24,019 nucleotides of DNA from Firmicutes bacterium UBA6226 (GCA_002441045.1 DJWQ01000201.1:1-24019), one strand, 5' to 3'. Shown: positions 1 through 7,532, numbered from the stretch's first letter. The notes: generated by a model not told the origin, from the sequence alone. Translations and numbers: made by a program.

Positions 1-417
1 ACTTTAATGGCGATTGAAATGGCAGAGTATTACCTCAGCAAAGGACAATCTTTAAGTGAAGTACTTGAAAGCATCTATAAGCGTCATGGGTATTTTGTAG
101 ATGAGACAATCTCAAAAACCTTTGAAGGCAAAGAAGGTGGCGAACAAATGAAAGCGATTATGGCACGCTTTAGAGAGGCGTCAGATGACCTCTTTAAGTA
201 TCAGTCAAAAATAGACTATCTCATCGATGAAACAGGACTTCCAAAATCAGATGTCATCAAATTCTATTTAGATGATTTGTCTTGGATGGTATTGCGTCCA
301 TCAGGTACTGAGCCTAAGCTAAAAGTCTATTTCTCTATTTGTGATGCAGACGCAGTTAAAGCTAAACAAAAGTTGGATTATTATAAAACGCACATGTTAG
401 AGAAGGTTCTTAGCTAA
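1..417 (+). CDS. phosphohexomutase (phosphoglucomutase/phosphomannomutase), C-terminal part, 5' end outside window
   Basis: The reading frame is already open at base 1, so the gene begins upstream; about 138 C-terminal residues are visible. The motif RPSGTEPKLKVY near the end is the phosphate-binding loop of domain 4 in the alpha-D-phosphohexomutase family (glucose-1-P/glucose-6-P or mannose-1-P/mannose-6-P interconversion, cytosolic). The helical stretch before it, with a YKRHGYF-like segment, fits the domain 3/4 junction of the larger PgcA-type Firmicute enzymes. The catalytic serine and the metal-binding loop lie outside the window, so substrate preference cannot be judged. The stop codon overlaps the start of the next gene by one base (TAATG), which suggests translational coupling. 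Confidence 0.9.
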   Translation, partial: TLMAIEMAEYYLSKGQSLSEVLESIYKRHGYFVDETISKTFEGKEGGEQMKAIMARFREASDDLFKYQSKIDYLIDETGLPKSDVIKFYLDDLSWMVLRPSGTEPKLKVYFSICDADAVKAKQKLDYYKTHMLEKVLS

Positions 418-1547
418 TGTTTGATGTGAAAACATCTCGATTAAAATTTGTAAAGGCTGAAGCGACGAACACGAGGCTGATGGGTGTTGTCGGGGTTGTC
501 GCAAGATTTTTAGACGAAGGCCTGCGAGAGATCGTTCAAATCTACCACTTGGATTATGAGGTCTACGGTATAGATGGCTTATACCATTTAATAGAACCCA
601 GTGATCAGGAGCTTGAAAATCTGATATTGATGGTGACTGGTGGCTTAGGTGGCGACTTTGTTGAAATATCCGAAGAAGCATTCTATCACCTCGTTCTTTC
701 AGCTTATACGGTCGATAAAAATAGCGTCGAAACACATGTGGATTTCGACGCTTTCTCAGAGACTTTTTATAGCTGGGAAGATCATTTAAATGCAGTGGAA
801 CAGGCGGAACTCTATATTAGATTAGCACCTAAATTAGACACGGATATCGCAATTATCAACTACTTGATGATGCGTTTGGTGGGAAAAGACTTCATAGCAG
901 TTAAAATACTAATTGATCCGCAATACGAGGTCGAACTTCACTGTCTTGAACTACCTTATACGCTAATCAAAAACACGATTAAACTGGTCTCTGAAGATAC
1001 AAACATTGCACATTATCGAGTGGAAGCCTTAATTGATTTTGATGAAAAGTACAAGCTGATGCTCTTTGATGTCGATTTATCAAAATCGACAAACTTGGTA
1101 ATTGGCTTAGTTCATACAGAGTCATTGACCCTTTCCAGTATCGAAGCGGCTTTTAATCTTAACAAGTCTGAGCATATTATCGTCAGTCAAGTGACGGATC
1201 ATTTCTTTGAGCGAAGATTCTCTAAAAGCAATCCGGAGATGATGAAGCAGACTTACTATCAAGGCAATTTATATATCGAGTTTAATAAGGATAATGGACA
1301 TGTGAATCAAAACCCATATTATTTGAATGGGGATATCTACGCCATGTATTTTTTCTCAAGATCAGGTCATTTTTTAGTTGCTTCTTTGGTTGAAGAAAAT
1401 CTATTAAGTATCGATCAAATGCTCCAGGATCAAAATTTATATGAAGAAAGCTTGCAATTCATCTGTGAACTGAAAACCGACGATCCCGTATTGTACTCAT
1501 ATATCAATAGTGGCTACGATACCATTTTTGACTTTTTATCTCAGTAA
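417..1547 (+). CDS. hypothetical protein, 376 aa, coupled to the phosphohexomutase
   Basis: I do not recognise this protein. The ATG overlaps the preceding stop by one base, so it is probably co-translated with the phosphohexomutase gene. The product looks soluble: no signal peptide or membrane segment is evident. It is acidic with regularly alternating hydrophobic positions, typical of a mixed alpha/beta fold, and has no Cys-pair metal site, P-loop or HTH that I can see. The only contextual clue is its coupling to a sugar-phosphate enzyme. The full-length clean frame and position make it a real gene; function is not inferred. Confidence 0.8.
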   Translation: MFDVKTSRLKFVKAEATNTRLMGVVGVVARFLDEGLREIVQIYHLDYEVYGIDGLYHLIEPSDQELENLILMVTGGLGGDFVEISEEAFYHLVLSAYTVDKNSVETHVDFDAFSETFYSWEDHLNAVEQAELYIRLAPKLDTDIAIINYLMMRLVGKDFIAVKILIDPQYEVELHCLELPYTLIKNTIKLVSEDTNIAHYRVEALIDFDEKYKLMLFDVDLSKSTNLVIGLVHTESLTLSSIEAAFNLNKSEHIIVSQVTDHFFERRFSKSNPEMMKQTYYQGNLYIEFNKDNGHVNQNPYYLNGDIYAMYFFSRSGHFLVASLVEENLLSIDQMLQDQNLYEESLQFICELKTDDPVLYSYINSGYDTIFDFLSQ

Positions 1548-1609
1548 AATGGATTAGAATTTTGACTTACGATTAATATACAATTTAGTTTTTTTTAGGA
1601 GGCTTTGCT

Positions 1610-1855
1610 ATGATTACTTTAAGCATATCAAACTTAAGATAAGATATTTATAGTATTATAAATCAAGCGATCAAATACAATGAGCCTATAACGATTAATA
1701 CAAAAGCAGGAAATGTAGTTATTCTAAGTGAAGAGAATTATAACAGTATTATTGAAACGCTATATATCACATCTATTCCTGGAGTGAAGGAAAGCCTACT
1801 GGTTAATCAAGCTTTGAGGGATGACTTTATAGATAGTAATGAGGTCACATTATGA
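1610..1855 (+). pseudogene. Phd/YefM-family antitoxin, inactivated by a stop at codon 11
   Basis: A good ribosome binding site (AGGAGG, 1597-1602) precedes an ATG at 1610. The frame reads MITLSISNLR, then TAA at 1640-1642, then stays open for 70 more codons to TGA at 1853-1855. Read through the stop, the peptide has the typical Phd/YefM pattern: an N-terminal I-S-x-S-N-L-R-x-D-I-Y segment, then EPITI, VVILSEENYNSIIETLYI and a SIPGVKESL segment. In relatives the interrupted position is usually Gln, so one CAA to TAA change explains it. There is no in-frame ATG soon after the stop. The cognate RelE/YoeB-type toxin is missing: an ATG overlapping the TGA opens only eight codons before a stop in the terminator. 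This looks like a decayed toxin-antitoxin module. Confidence 0.75.
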
Positions 1856-1857
1856 AT

Positions 1858-1896
1858 GAAAAAAATCCTGCTTTCTAAGCAGGATTAATTATTTTT
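1858..1896. terminator. bidirectional intrinsic terminator
   Basis: A 10-bp perfect stem AATCCTGCTT (1864-1873) / AAGCAGGATT (1877-1886) has a three-base loop. It is followed by TAATTATTTTT on the plus strand and preceded by an A-run that becomes a U-tract on the minus strand. It serves the plus-strand antitoxin relic and the convergent minus-strand 67-aa gene, whose stop codon lies inside the stem. Confidence 0.85.
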
Positions 1897-2088
1897 CGCT
1901 GTCGGTTCAATATAGATGTGATTTACTTTTCCAGACTCATAGGCCTTGTATCTCATTAGCTCTTTTTTCAATAGTTCAATTTCTTTTTCAACTTCCTGAC
2001 AAGCAAAAACGGCGTTTTTTTGTCTCAGCTGTCTCAGTTGGAATGACCTAGATTCAATTTCAGCTATAATACGTTCAACGTAGTTCAT
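1885..2088 (-). CDS. small helical protein of unknown function, predicted SigD regulon
   Basis: 67 aa, beginning MNYVERIIAEIESRSFQ. The ATG (2088-2086) has an excellent ribosome binding site, GAGGAG, about 6 nt upstream on the minus strand. Residues 1-50 are rich in Glu, Lys, Arg, Gln and Leu with heptad-like spacing, so a helical hairpin or coiled coil is likely; the tail (HIYIEPTAKNN) is probably extended. No family is recognised. Upstream on the same strand is an exact match to the SigD consensus (2173-2147), overlapping a SigA-type promoter, so it may belong to the flagellar or chemotaxis late regulon although it lies outside the main flagellar cluster. It ends in a strong terminator and is monocistronic. 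Confidence 0.75.
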   Translation of the reverse strand: MNYVERIIAEIESRSFQLRQLRQKNAVFACQEVEKEIELLKKELMRYKAYESGKVNHIYIEPTAKNN

Positions 2089-2146
2089 TTACAACTCCTC
2101 AATCTATTAAAGAAAATTGGATAAATTGACTTAATCTATAATATGA

Positions 2147-2173
2147 ATATCGGCATTTCCATGAATTAGTTTA
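2147..2173 (-). promoter_or_regulatory. SigD (sigma-28) promoter for the 67-aa gene
   Basis: On the minus strand TAAA (2173-2170), 15 nt spacer, GCCGATAT (2154-2147): identical in form to the B. subtilis SigD consensus and to the flgM promoter at 8738-8764. It would start transcription about 50 nt upstream of the ATG at 2088. Confidence 0.8.
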
Positions 2174-2196
2174 TGCCTAATTGACAGTTGTGTCAA
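2168..2196 (-). promoter_or_regulatory. SigA-type promoter overlapping the SigD promoter
   Basis: On the minus strand TTGACA (2196-2191), 17 nt, TAAACT (2173-2168). Its -10 hexamer contains the TAAA used as the SigD -35, so the two polymerases could not bind together. The tnpB element ends immediately upstream. Confidence 0.5.
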
Positions 2197-2204
2197 GATT
2201 GTAG

Positions 2205-2345
2205 TGAACTACTCACCACCTAAACGCTATACGTTATGAGATGGGAGCTTCCTGGTCAATGCACCTAATGGTGCAAGTACTGGTCGTAATGCAAGCATTA
2301 CTGCTCGTATTCGCAACTTATATCCCCAGGCTTTACGGATAGTCC
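2205..2345 (-). ncRNA. probable omega-RNA / right end of the tnpB element
   Basis: Downstream of tnpB on its strand lies a GC-richer non-coding stretch with local inverted repeats, for example CATTACTGC-type repeats around 2290-2310 and AACGctatACGTT-type pairing around 2223-2238. It finishes with the GGTGAGTAGTTCAC sequence typical of IS605/IS1341-type right ends. In this family the 3' end of the tnpB transcript plus the right end forms the guide RNA used by TnpB, and the guide is the flank just outside the element. Here that flank (about 2186-2205) is the promoter region of the 67-aa gene. The exact right-end boundary is uncertain by a few bases. Confidence 0.6.
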
Positions 2346-3444
2346 CTATCCTACATAATTTAAAATGTTTTTAGACGCATTGAAATCCCTGTCGTGCTCA
2401 GCACCACAGGATGGACAAGTCCATTTTCTAACGGCGAGGTTTTTGACTTCGCTGTTCTTGTATCCACAGACGTGACAAAGCTGGCTGGATGCAAAAAAAT
2501 GTAGGAACTTTAACCAGTTCCCGTCCATACCAGTCTGCCTTGTAAGATAGCATCTCTATAAACTTCGACCATGAAGCGTCTGAAATATGTTTTGCCAACT
2601 TATGATTTTTGACCATGTTCTTGACTTTTAGAGTTTCCACTTTGACAACTTGGTTTTCGTTGATCAGTTTAGTGGATACTTTATGCAAGAAGTCTTTTCG
2701 TATGTTGGCTATTTTTTCGTGTAGAAGTGCTATTTGTCTTTTGTTTTTATAATAATTATTGGAACCTTTCTTCTTGCGAGCTAACGCCCTCTGAAGAAAA
2801 ATGAGTCTTTTCTCATATTTGAGAAGTGCTTTTGGAGCAATAATTTCTTTATCATCTGATGTCACTGCAAATGTCTTGATACCTAAATCGATGCCTACTT
2901 CCTTTGTAAGCTCTTGTAGTGGTTTAATTTCTGTCTCCACAAGAATGGAAGCATGGTACTTTCCACTACTGGAGCGTTCGATGACGACTGATTTGATGAC
3001 GGCATCTACAGGTAGTTGCCTGTGAAGTTTAATTCTGACCAGCGTTTTCAGTTTAGGTATTTTAAGAAATTTGCCGTCAACCAGGTCCACTGTACCGTTC
3101 TGGTTGTTTGTTTTGAACTTCTGATTGTAGGTTTTTTTCTTGAATTTCGGAAAACCCTGGTTTTTGTTGTCTTTGGCAACCTCTCTAAAGAAGTTTTTGT
3201 AAGCAGACTCCAAGTTCAGTTGTGCATTGGCTAACGCCAGGGAATCTACTTCCTTGAGGAATGGAAACTGAGCTTTATATTGAGCAGGAGTGTTGTGCAA
3301 CATTTCTCCGTTCGCTTCATAGTACTCAATCTTGTCGTGAAGCATGACATTATGAATAAAGCGAACACAGCCGAAGGTTTTCGCAAAATAAGTTTTCTGT
3401 TCTTCAGTTGGGTAAATCCGATATCGAAAAGCCTTCTGTTTCAA
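2346..3444 (-). pseudogene. tnpB: IS605-family tnpB (RNA-guided nuclease), frameshifted in a T7 run
   Basis: Product of the IS200/IS605 accessory gene, an RNA-guided RuvC nuclease and ancestor of Cas12. The N-terminal frame carries [12 protein letters not shown], the first RuvC Asp in [12 protein letters not shown] and the Glu in [12 protein letters not shown]. After KVPTFF the frame is lost in a run of seven T on the minus strand (A run 2493-2499). Six T would continue ACA-TTT-TTT-GCA into the second frame, which supplies the zinc finger (CHVC...CPSC) and the last RuvC Asp ([10 protein letters not shown]). Codon 1 of the longest frame (GTG, 3453) lies in the Shine-Dalgarno, so TTG at 3444, 8 nt after AAAGGAG, is the likely start. 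No tnpA is adjacent. It may be a true pseudogene, rescued by transcriptional slippage, or a sequencing error. Confidence 0.85.
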
Positions 3445-3463
3445 AATATACACTCCTTTATAA

Positions 3464-3475
3464 GAACAAATGTTC
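3464..3475 (-). promoter_or_regulatory. LexA/SOS-type box upstream of tnpB
   Basis: GAACAAATGTTC fits the Firmicute LexA operator core GAAC-RNRY-GTTC. It lies directly upstream of the tnpB Shine-Dalgarno and just downstream of AT-rich -10-like sequences (TATACT/TATAAC on the minus strand, about 3477-3492), where a repressor would block initiation. Confidence 0.6.
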
Positions 3476-3576
3476 TATAGTTATAGTATACAATATTTTT
3501 ACTTTTTTATTCAACTTTCAGAACAAAAAAGAGCAATTTGTATTAAAAATATTTCGGAATGTTTATAATAATATTA

Positions 3577-3605
3577 TTGTAATTCACAAAACCTTGTGAT
3601 ACTAT
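3577..3605 (+). promoter_or_regulatory. probable SigA promoter of metK
   Basis: TTGTAA (3577-3582), 17 nt, TACTAT (3600-3605), placing the transcript start about 20 nt before the riboswitch. Both hexamers are imperfect. Confidence 0.45.
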
Positions 3606-3629
3606 AGTCAAGTAAATTTAATAGTAATC

Positions 3630-3725
3630 CTTATCAAGAGCGATGGAGGGAATAGGCCCTATGAAGTCCAGCAACCGGTTTTACACGGTGCTAAATCCTA
3701 CAGGTATGGATACCTGGAAGATGAG
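3630..3725 (+). promoter_or_regulatory. SAM-I (S-box) riboswitch
   Basis: The S-box signature is present in order: CTTATCAAGAGCGATGGAGGG, GGCCCTATGAAGTCCAGCAACC, ACGGTGCTAAATCCTACAGG and TACCTGGAAGATGAG. P1 pairs CTTATC (3630-3635) with GATGAG (3720-3725). The 3' strand of P1 (GATGAGG) can instead pair imperfectly with the first arm of the terminator at 3741-3747, giving the usual antiterminator. SAM binding should therefore stop transcription before metK. Confidence 0.96.
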
Positions 3726-3740
3726 GTTGTAGAAATACAC

Positions 3741-3765
3741 CCTCTTCTTGCGAAGAGGTATTTTT
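3741..3765 (+). terminator. riboswitch-controlled terminator
   Basis: CCTCTTC (3741-3747), loop TTGC, GAAGAGG (3752-3758), then TATTTTT. It is the expression platform of the SAM-I riboswitch. A further small hairpin, GCTGC-gtta-GCAGC (about 3802-3815), lies between it and the metK ribosome binding site. Confidence 0.9.
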
Positions 3766-3839
3766 ATGCCTACGATTCATCAAATGCGATTAAAGGATTC
3801 CGCTGCGTTAGCAGCACTAGATCATAGGAGGTGTATTTA

Positions 3840-5033
3840 ATGTCAAGAAAAAGATTATTTACTTCTGAGTCTGTAACAGAAGGTCATCCTGATAAAATTT
3901 GTGACCAAATTTCTGACTCGATTTTGGATGCGATTTTTGAGCAAGATCCAACAGCTAGAGTTGCATGTGAAACCTCTGTAACAACAGGGTTGGTGCTTAT
4001 TGCCGGTGAAATTACTACAAATTGCTATGTTGATATTCAAGGCATTGTTAGACAAACAATTAAAGAAATTGGATATACAAGAGCGAAATACGGTTTTGAC
4101 GGCGACACATGTGGTGTTTTAGTTGCGATTGACAAACAGTCAGATGATATCGCAATGGGTGTTAATCAAGCACTTGAAAGCAAAGAAGGACAAATGAACG
4201 ATGAGGTTGAAGCGGTAGGTGCTGGCGACCAAGGCATCATGTTTGGATTTGCATGTGATGAAACTGAAGAATTAATGCCATTACCGATTTCTTTAGCGCA
4301 TAAATTAGCGAGAAGATTATCTGAAGTTAGAAAAGATGGTACTTTATCTTACCTAAGACCAGATGGTAAAACACAAGTAACCGTTGAGTATGATGAAAAC
4401 GGTAAACCAAGCAGAATTGATACCGTTCTAATCTCTACACAACACAGCTCAAAAGTAAAAAGAGAGCAAATTGAAGCAGATTTAATTGAACACGTTATTA
4501 AGCCAATCATTCCAGCAGATTTATTTGTTGATACTAGAATTTTAGTTAATCCTACTGGTAGATTCGTAATCGGTGGTCCTCAAGGAGATGCAGGTTTAAC
4601 AGGTAGAAAAATCATCGTTGACACTTACGGTGGTTATGCAAGACATGGCGGTGGGGCATTCTCTGGAAAAGACCCTACAAAGGTTGACCGTTCTGCTGCA
4701 TACGCTGCAAGATACGTTGCTAAAAACGTTGTTGCTGCTGGCCTCGCTTCAAAATGTGAAATCGAACTTGCTTATGCAATCGGTGTTGCACATCCAGTTT
4801 CTATCTTAGTTGAAACTTTCGGTACTGCAAAAGTATCTGAAGATTTAATCAACGATTTAGTGGAAAAACACTTTGACTTAAGACCAGGCGCAATCATCAG
4901 AGATTTAGGCTTAAGACGCCCAATCTACAAACAAACTGCTGCTTATGGTCACTTTGGTAGAACAGATATCGATTTACCATGGGAAAGAACAGATAAAGCT
5001 GAAATTTTAAGAAAAGAAGCTTTTAACGCGTAA
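3840..5033 (+). CDS. metK: S-adenosylmethionine synthetase
   Basis: 397 aa, normal length for the family. It makes S-adenosylmethionine from methionine and ATP as a cytosolic tetramer. Hallmarks seen: [12 protein letters not shown] near residue 15 (ATP/Mg contacts), [10 protein letters not shown] at 127-136 (the signature hexapeptide region) and [16 protein letters not shown] at 270-285 (P-loop-like substrate loop). A GTG at 3831 is in frame but lies inside the AGGAGG (3826-3831), so ATG 3840, 8 nt downstream, is the start. Controlled by the S-box leader and followed by its own terminator. Confidence 0.98.
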   Translation: MSRKRLFTSESVTEGHPDKICDQISDSILDAIFEQDPTARVACETSVTTGLVLIAGEITTNCYVDIQGIVRQTIKEIGYTRAKYGFDGDTCGVLVAIDKQSDDIAMGVNQALESKEGQMNDEVEAVGAGDQGIMFGFACDETEELMPLPISLAHKLARRLSEVRKDGTLSYLRPDGKTQVTVEYDENGKPSRIDTVLISTQHSSKVKREQIEADLIEHVIKPIIPADLFVDTRILVNPTGRFVIGGPQGDAGLTGRKIIVDTYGGYARHGGGAFSGKDPTKVDRSAAYAARYVAKNVVAAGLASKCEIELAYAIGVAHPVSILVETFGTAKVSEDLINDLVEKHFDLRPGAIIRDLGLRRPIYKQTAAYGHFGRTDIDLPWERTDKAEILRKEAFNA

Positions 5034-5069
5034 TAGTAACGTAGAAGCCTATAGAACATTTTAATTATG

Positions 5070-5105
5070 AACCTCTTAAAGCAATCTGCTTTGAGAGGTT
5101 TTATT
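5070..5105 (+). terminator. intrinsic terminator after metK
   Basis: AACCTCTTAAAGCA (5070-5083) and TGCTTTGAGAGGTT (5087-5100) form a 14-bp stem with one G-T pair and a three-base loop, followed by TTATTTT. Confidence 0.92.
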
Positions 5106-5123
5106 TTACCTATTTGCAATATA

Positions 5124-5212
5124 CGTCTAATAGATAAAAAAACTCTCGTAGGAGGCTCCGCAGGGTAACGAGGACCGGTCCTCTGAAGAGAGTTGTTTTT
5201 ATCTATTAGACG
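5124..5212. repeat. structured palindromic repeat, copy 1
   Basis: Perfect 17-bp arms CGTCTAATAGATAAAAA (5124-5140) / 5196-5212 continue inward as AACTCTC (5141-5147) / GAGAGTT (5188-5194), with G5195 unpaired. The 40-nt core (5148-5187) includes GGCTCCGCAGG and CGAGGACCGGTCC. Most of the core recurs in copy 2 at 18187-18268, whereas the outer arms are a different sequence that still pairs. It lies between the metK terminator and the recD2 promoter. I do not recognise a named RNA or MITE family. Confidence 0.8.
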
Positions 5213-5243
5213 AAAGTAGCTACAAGTATATACAGATTAACCG

Positions 5244-5274
5244 TTGACTAATGATTTTAATGTAAAATTATGTT
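5244..5274 (+). promoter_or_regulatory. probable recD2 promoter
   Basis: TTGACT (5244-5249) followed by AT-rich -10 candidates ATTATG (17-nt spacing) or TATGTT (5269-5274, 19-nt spacing). The LexA-type box follows immediately. Confidence 0.4.
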
Positions 5275-5281
5275 AAACTAT

Positions 5282-5293
5282 GAACATAAGTTC
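5282..5293 (+). promoter_or_regulatory. LexA/SOS-type box upstream of recD2
   Basis: TGAACATAAGTTCG contains GAAC-N4-GTTC, but the centre (ATAA) departs from RNRY at one position. It lies between the probable -10 and the ribosome binding site. A DNA-repair helicase is a plausible SOS target, but the match is weaker than the other two boxes. Confidence 0.45.
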
Positions 5294-5311
5294 GTATTTT
5301 AGAGGTGCTCA

Positions 5312-7531
5312 GTGAATCGGAATGACGATTATGAAATTTATGAAGGTATCGTAGAGGATATCATCTATTATAATGAAGAAAACGGCTATGTGATTGCCAA
5401 TATAGATATATATAATGAGTTAATCTGCATCAAGGGACTCATCCCATTTTTAAAAGAAGGGGACCACATCCGAGTAACTGGGGTTATGGAGGTCCATAAT
5501 TTCTATGGTGAACAACTAAATGTGAAACACGCTGAGCATTTAAAGCCAACGGAAAAGGATGAGATCTATAACTACCTTTCTTCAGGTATCATCAAAGGCA
5601 TAGGTGAGTCTACTGCCGGATTGCTCGTTTCAGCTTTTGGAGAGCGAACACTTGATGTCATACAATACGAGCCCGAAAAACTTCTGGAGATAGCTGGTAT
5701 AGGTCCGAAAAAGCTAGAACAAATTATTCTATCTTATAAAGAACAGTATGAGCTACGTGATTTTATCATCTATTTTCAAAACTTGTCTATTTCCATCAAT
5801 TTGGCGATGAAGATCTATAGAAAGTTTGGTCAAGAAGCGATAGCAATCGTCTCCAAAAACCCATATATACTTGCTGACGAACTGGTAGGTGTTGGGTTTA
5901 AACAAGCCGATCAGCTCGCGATGCGGATGGGGATCGACTTTCATTCACCTTATCGTATTGGGTCAGGGATCTTATATATGCTCAATAAAGAAGCGGGTAA
6001 TGGTAACACCTTTACCTATGAGGACCATCTCATAAGCAGTGTGAAGCTTGAATTAAGAGTTAAAACCGAAGAGATTGAATCAAGACTGACAGAGTTAATC
6101 GTCGAAGGTGATGTTATTAGAGCGGGTGATTCTGATGGGAAAAGCATTTACTATTTACCAGCCTTGTATTATGCAGAGGGGCAAGTTGCGAGTAAACTGT
6201 TAAACATACAGGCAGAGGCAAGTGAAATTAAACATACTTATGTTGAAAGATATATTGAAGAATTTGAAAGTACAAGAGGCATTTTGCTTGCAGAAAAACA
6301 AAAAGAAGCTGTGGCAGAATCCATCAAAAGTGGCGTATTTGTATTAACGGGCGGGCCTGGAACGGGAAAAACCACTATCATTAATGCAATCATCGGTATC
6401 TTTGAATCAGTTGGTAAAGAAATTCTTCTGGCTGCACCAACAGGTCGAGCTGCTAAAAGGATGACAGAGGCAACACAAAGAGAGTCCAAGACCATTCATA
6501 GATTATTGGAGTTTCAAGGAGAAAATCAGTTTCAAAAAAACTCGGACGACCCACTTAAAGCAGATGTTATTATTATCGATGAAATATCTATGGTGGATAT
6601 ATTGCTGATGTATCGATTTTTGGATGCTGTACCAACAGGGGCACATCTTATCTTTGTAGGTGATGCGGATCAGTTACCCTCTGTAGGTCCAGGAGCTGTA
6701 TTAAAGGATTTGCTTTCATGTGATTGGATTCCTAAAGTCGCCCTAAATGAGATTTTTAGACAAGAAGAAACATCGTTGATCGCTTTGAATGCACATCTGA
6801 TCAACAAAGGTGAACAGCCGATTTTAAACCGTTCAGATAAAGACTTTTTCTTTATGAATCGAACGAAAGCTGAGGATATCGTCGAAGAAATAAAATCACT
6901 CATTAAAGATCGTCTCCCAAGTTACTATAATTTAAATCCACTTGAGGACATTCAGGTGATTTCACCTGTCAAAGGAAGTGGTGTGGGAATTGATGTGCTC
7001 AATGAAGTTTTACAAGCTGTCATTAATCCTATGAGTGATTCGAAAGTAGAGTATCACAATGGCAAACGCATTTTTCGAACAGGCGATAAAGTCATGCAAA
7101 TCAAGAACAACTACAACATCGAATGGACAACCAAATGGGCAGAAGAAGGCAAAGGCGTTTTTAATGGTGATATTGGATTTGTTAAGGAGATCGACTTAGC
7201 AGACCGAACGATTACGGTTCTTTTTGATCTTGAGAGAGAGGCAATATACGATTTTACAGCTTTAGATGAATTAACTTTAGCCTATGCGATTACGGTGCAT
7301 AAAAGTCAAGGAAGTGAGTTTAAAGCTGTGATTATGCCGATGGCATTTATCCCACCGATGTTGATGAGCCGTAATATCCTTTACACAGCGATCACTCGAG
7401 CGAGAGAGTTGGTTGTACTGGTTGGTGAAAAGCGTGCACTGTCTCAAATGATCCAAAGAACGCATGAAGCCAAACGAAATTCAGGACTTTCTCAGAAACT
7501 TGCGTTACTTTCTATGATGATTGGGGAATAA
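5312..7531 (+). CDS. recD2: RecD2-type 5'-3' DNA helicase
   Basis: 739 aa, SF1B helicase of the RecD2/YrrC type that works without RecBC. Order seen: an N-terminal OB-like domain (about 1-80), helix-hairpin-helix segments around GIGESTAG and IAGIGPKKLEQI (about 95-140), Walker A GGPGTGKTT (about 347-355), Walker B IIIDEISMVD (about 420-429), the VGDADQLPSVGPG motif (about 449-461), and the C-terminal motif V/VI region with ITVHKSQGSEF and YTAITRARELVVLVG. The GTG start follows AGAGGTG by about 4 nt. The stop is one base before the comFC ATG, so the two are coupled. The protein probably acts in replication-fork or recombination repair; a LexA-type box upstream would fit. Confidence 0.93.
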   Translation: MNRNDDYEIYEGIVEDIIYYNEENGYVIANIDIYNELICIKGLIPFLKEGDHIRVTGVMEVHNFYGEQLNVKHAEHLKPTEKDEIYNYLSSGIIKGIGESTAGLLVSAFGERTLDVIQYEPEKLLEIAGIGPKKLEQIILSYKEQYELRDFIIYFQNLSISINLAMKIYRKFGQEAIAIVSKNPYILADELVGVGFKQADQLAMRMGIDFHSPYRIGSGILYMLNKEAGNGNTFTYEDHLISSVKLELRVKTEEIESRLTELIVEGDVIRAGDSDGKSIYYLPALYYAEGQVASKLLNIQAEASEIKHTYVERYIEEFESTRGILLAEKQKEAVAESIKSGVFVLTGGPGTGKTTIINAIIGIFESVGKEILLAAPTGRAAKRMTEATQRESKTIHRLLEFQGENQFQKNSDDPLKADVIIIDEISMVDILLMYRFLDAVPTGAHLIFVGDADQLPSVGPGAVLKDLLSCDWIPKVALNEIFRQEETSLIALNAHLINKGEQPILNRSDKDFFFMNRTKAEDIVEEIKSLIKDRLPSYYNLNPLEDIQVISPVKGSGVGIDVLNEVLQAVINPMSDSKVEYHNGKRIFRTGDKVMQIKNNYNIEWTTKWAEEGKGVFNGDIGFVKEIDLADRTITVLFDLEREAIYDFTALDELTLAYAITVHKSQGSEFKAVIMPMAFIPPMLMSRNILYTAITRARELVVLVGEKRALSQMIQRTHEAKRNSGLSQKLALLSMMIGE

Positions 7532-7532
7532 A

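Noticed and set aside
397..735. 112-aa minus-strand frame at the start of the 376-aa gene
   Set aside because: No ribosome binding site; it is opposite a coupled plus-strand gene and has no protein-like conservation.
2801..3599. Plus-strand reading frames opposite tnpB and across the metK leader
   Set aside because: They lie antisense to the clear tnpB frame or over the promoter region, have no ribosome binding sites and resemble no protein.
3831..3839. GTG at 3831 as metK start
   Set aside because: It overlaps the AGGAGG; the ATG at 3840 has correct spacing and gives the normal N-terminus.
5124..5212. Structured repeat as CRISPR repeat or simple terminator of metK
   Set aside because: There are only two copies 13 kb apart with no spacer array, and metK already has its own strong terminator at 5070-5105.
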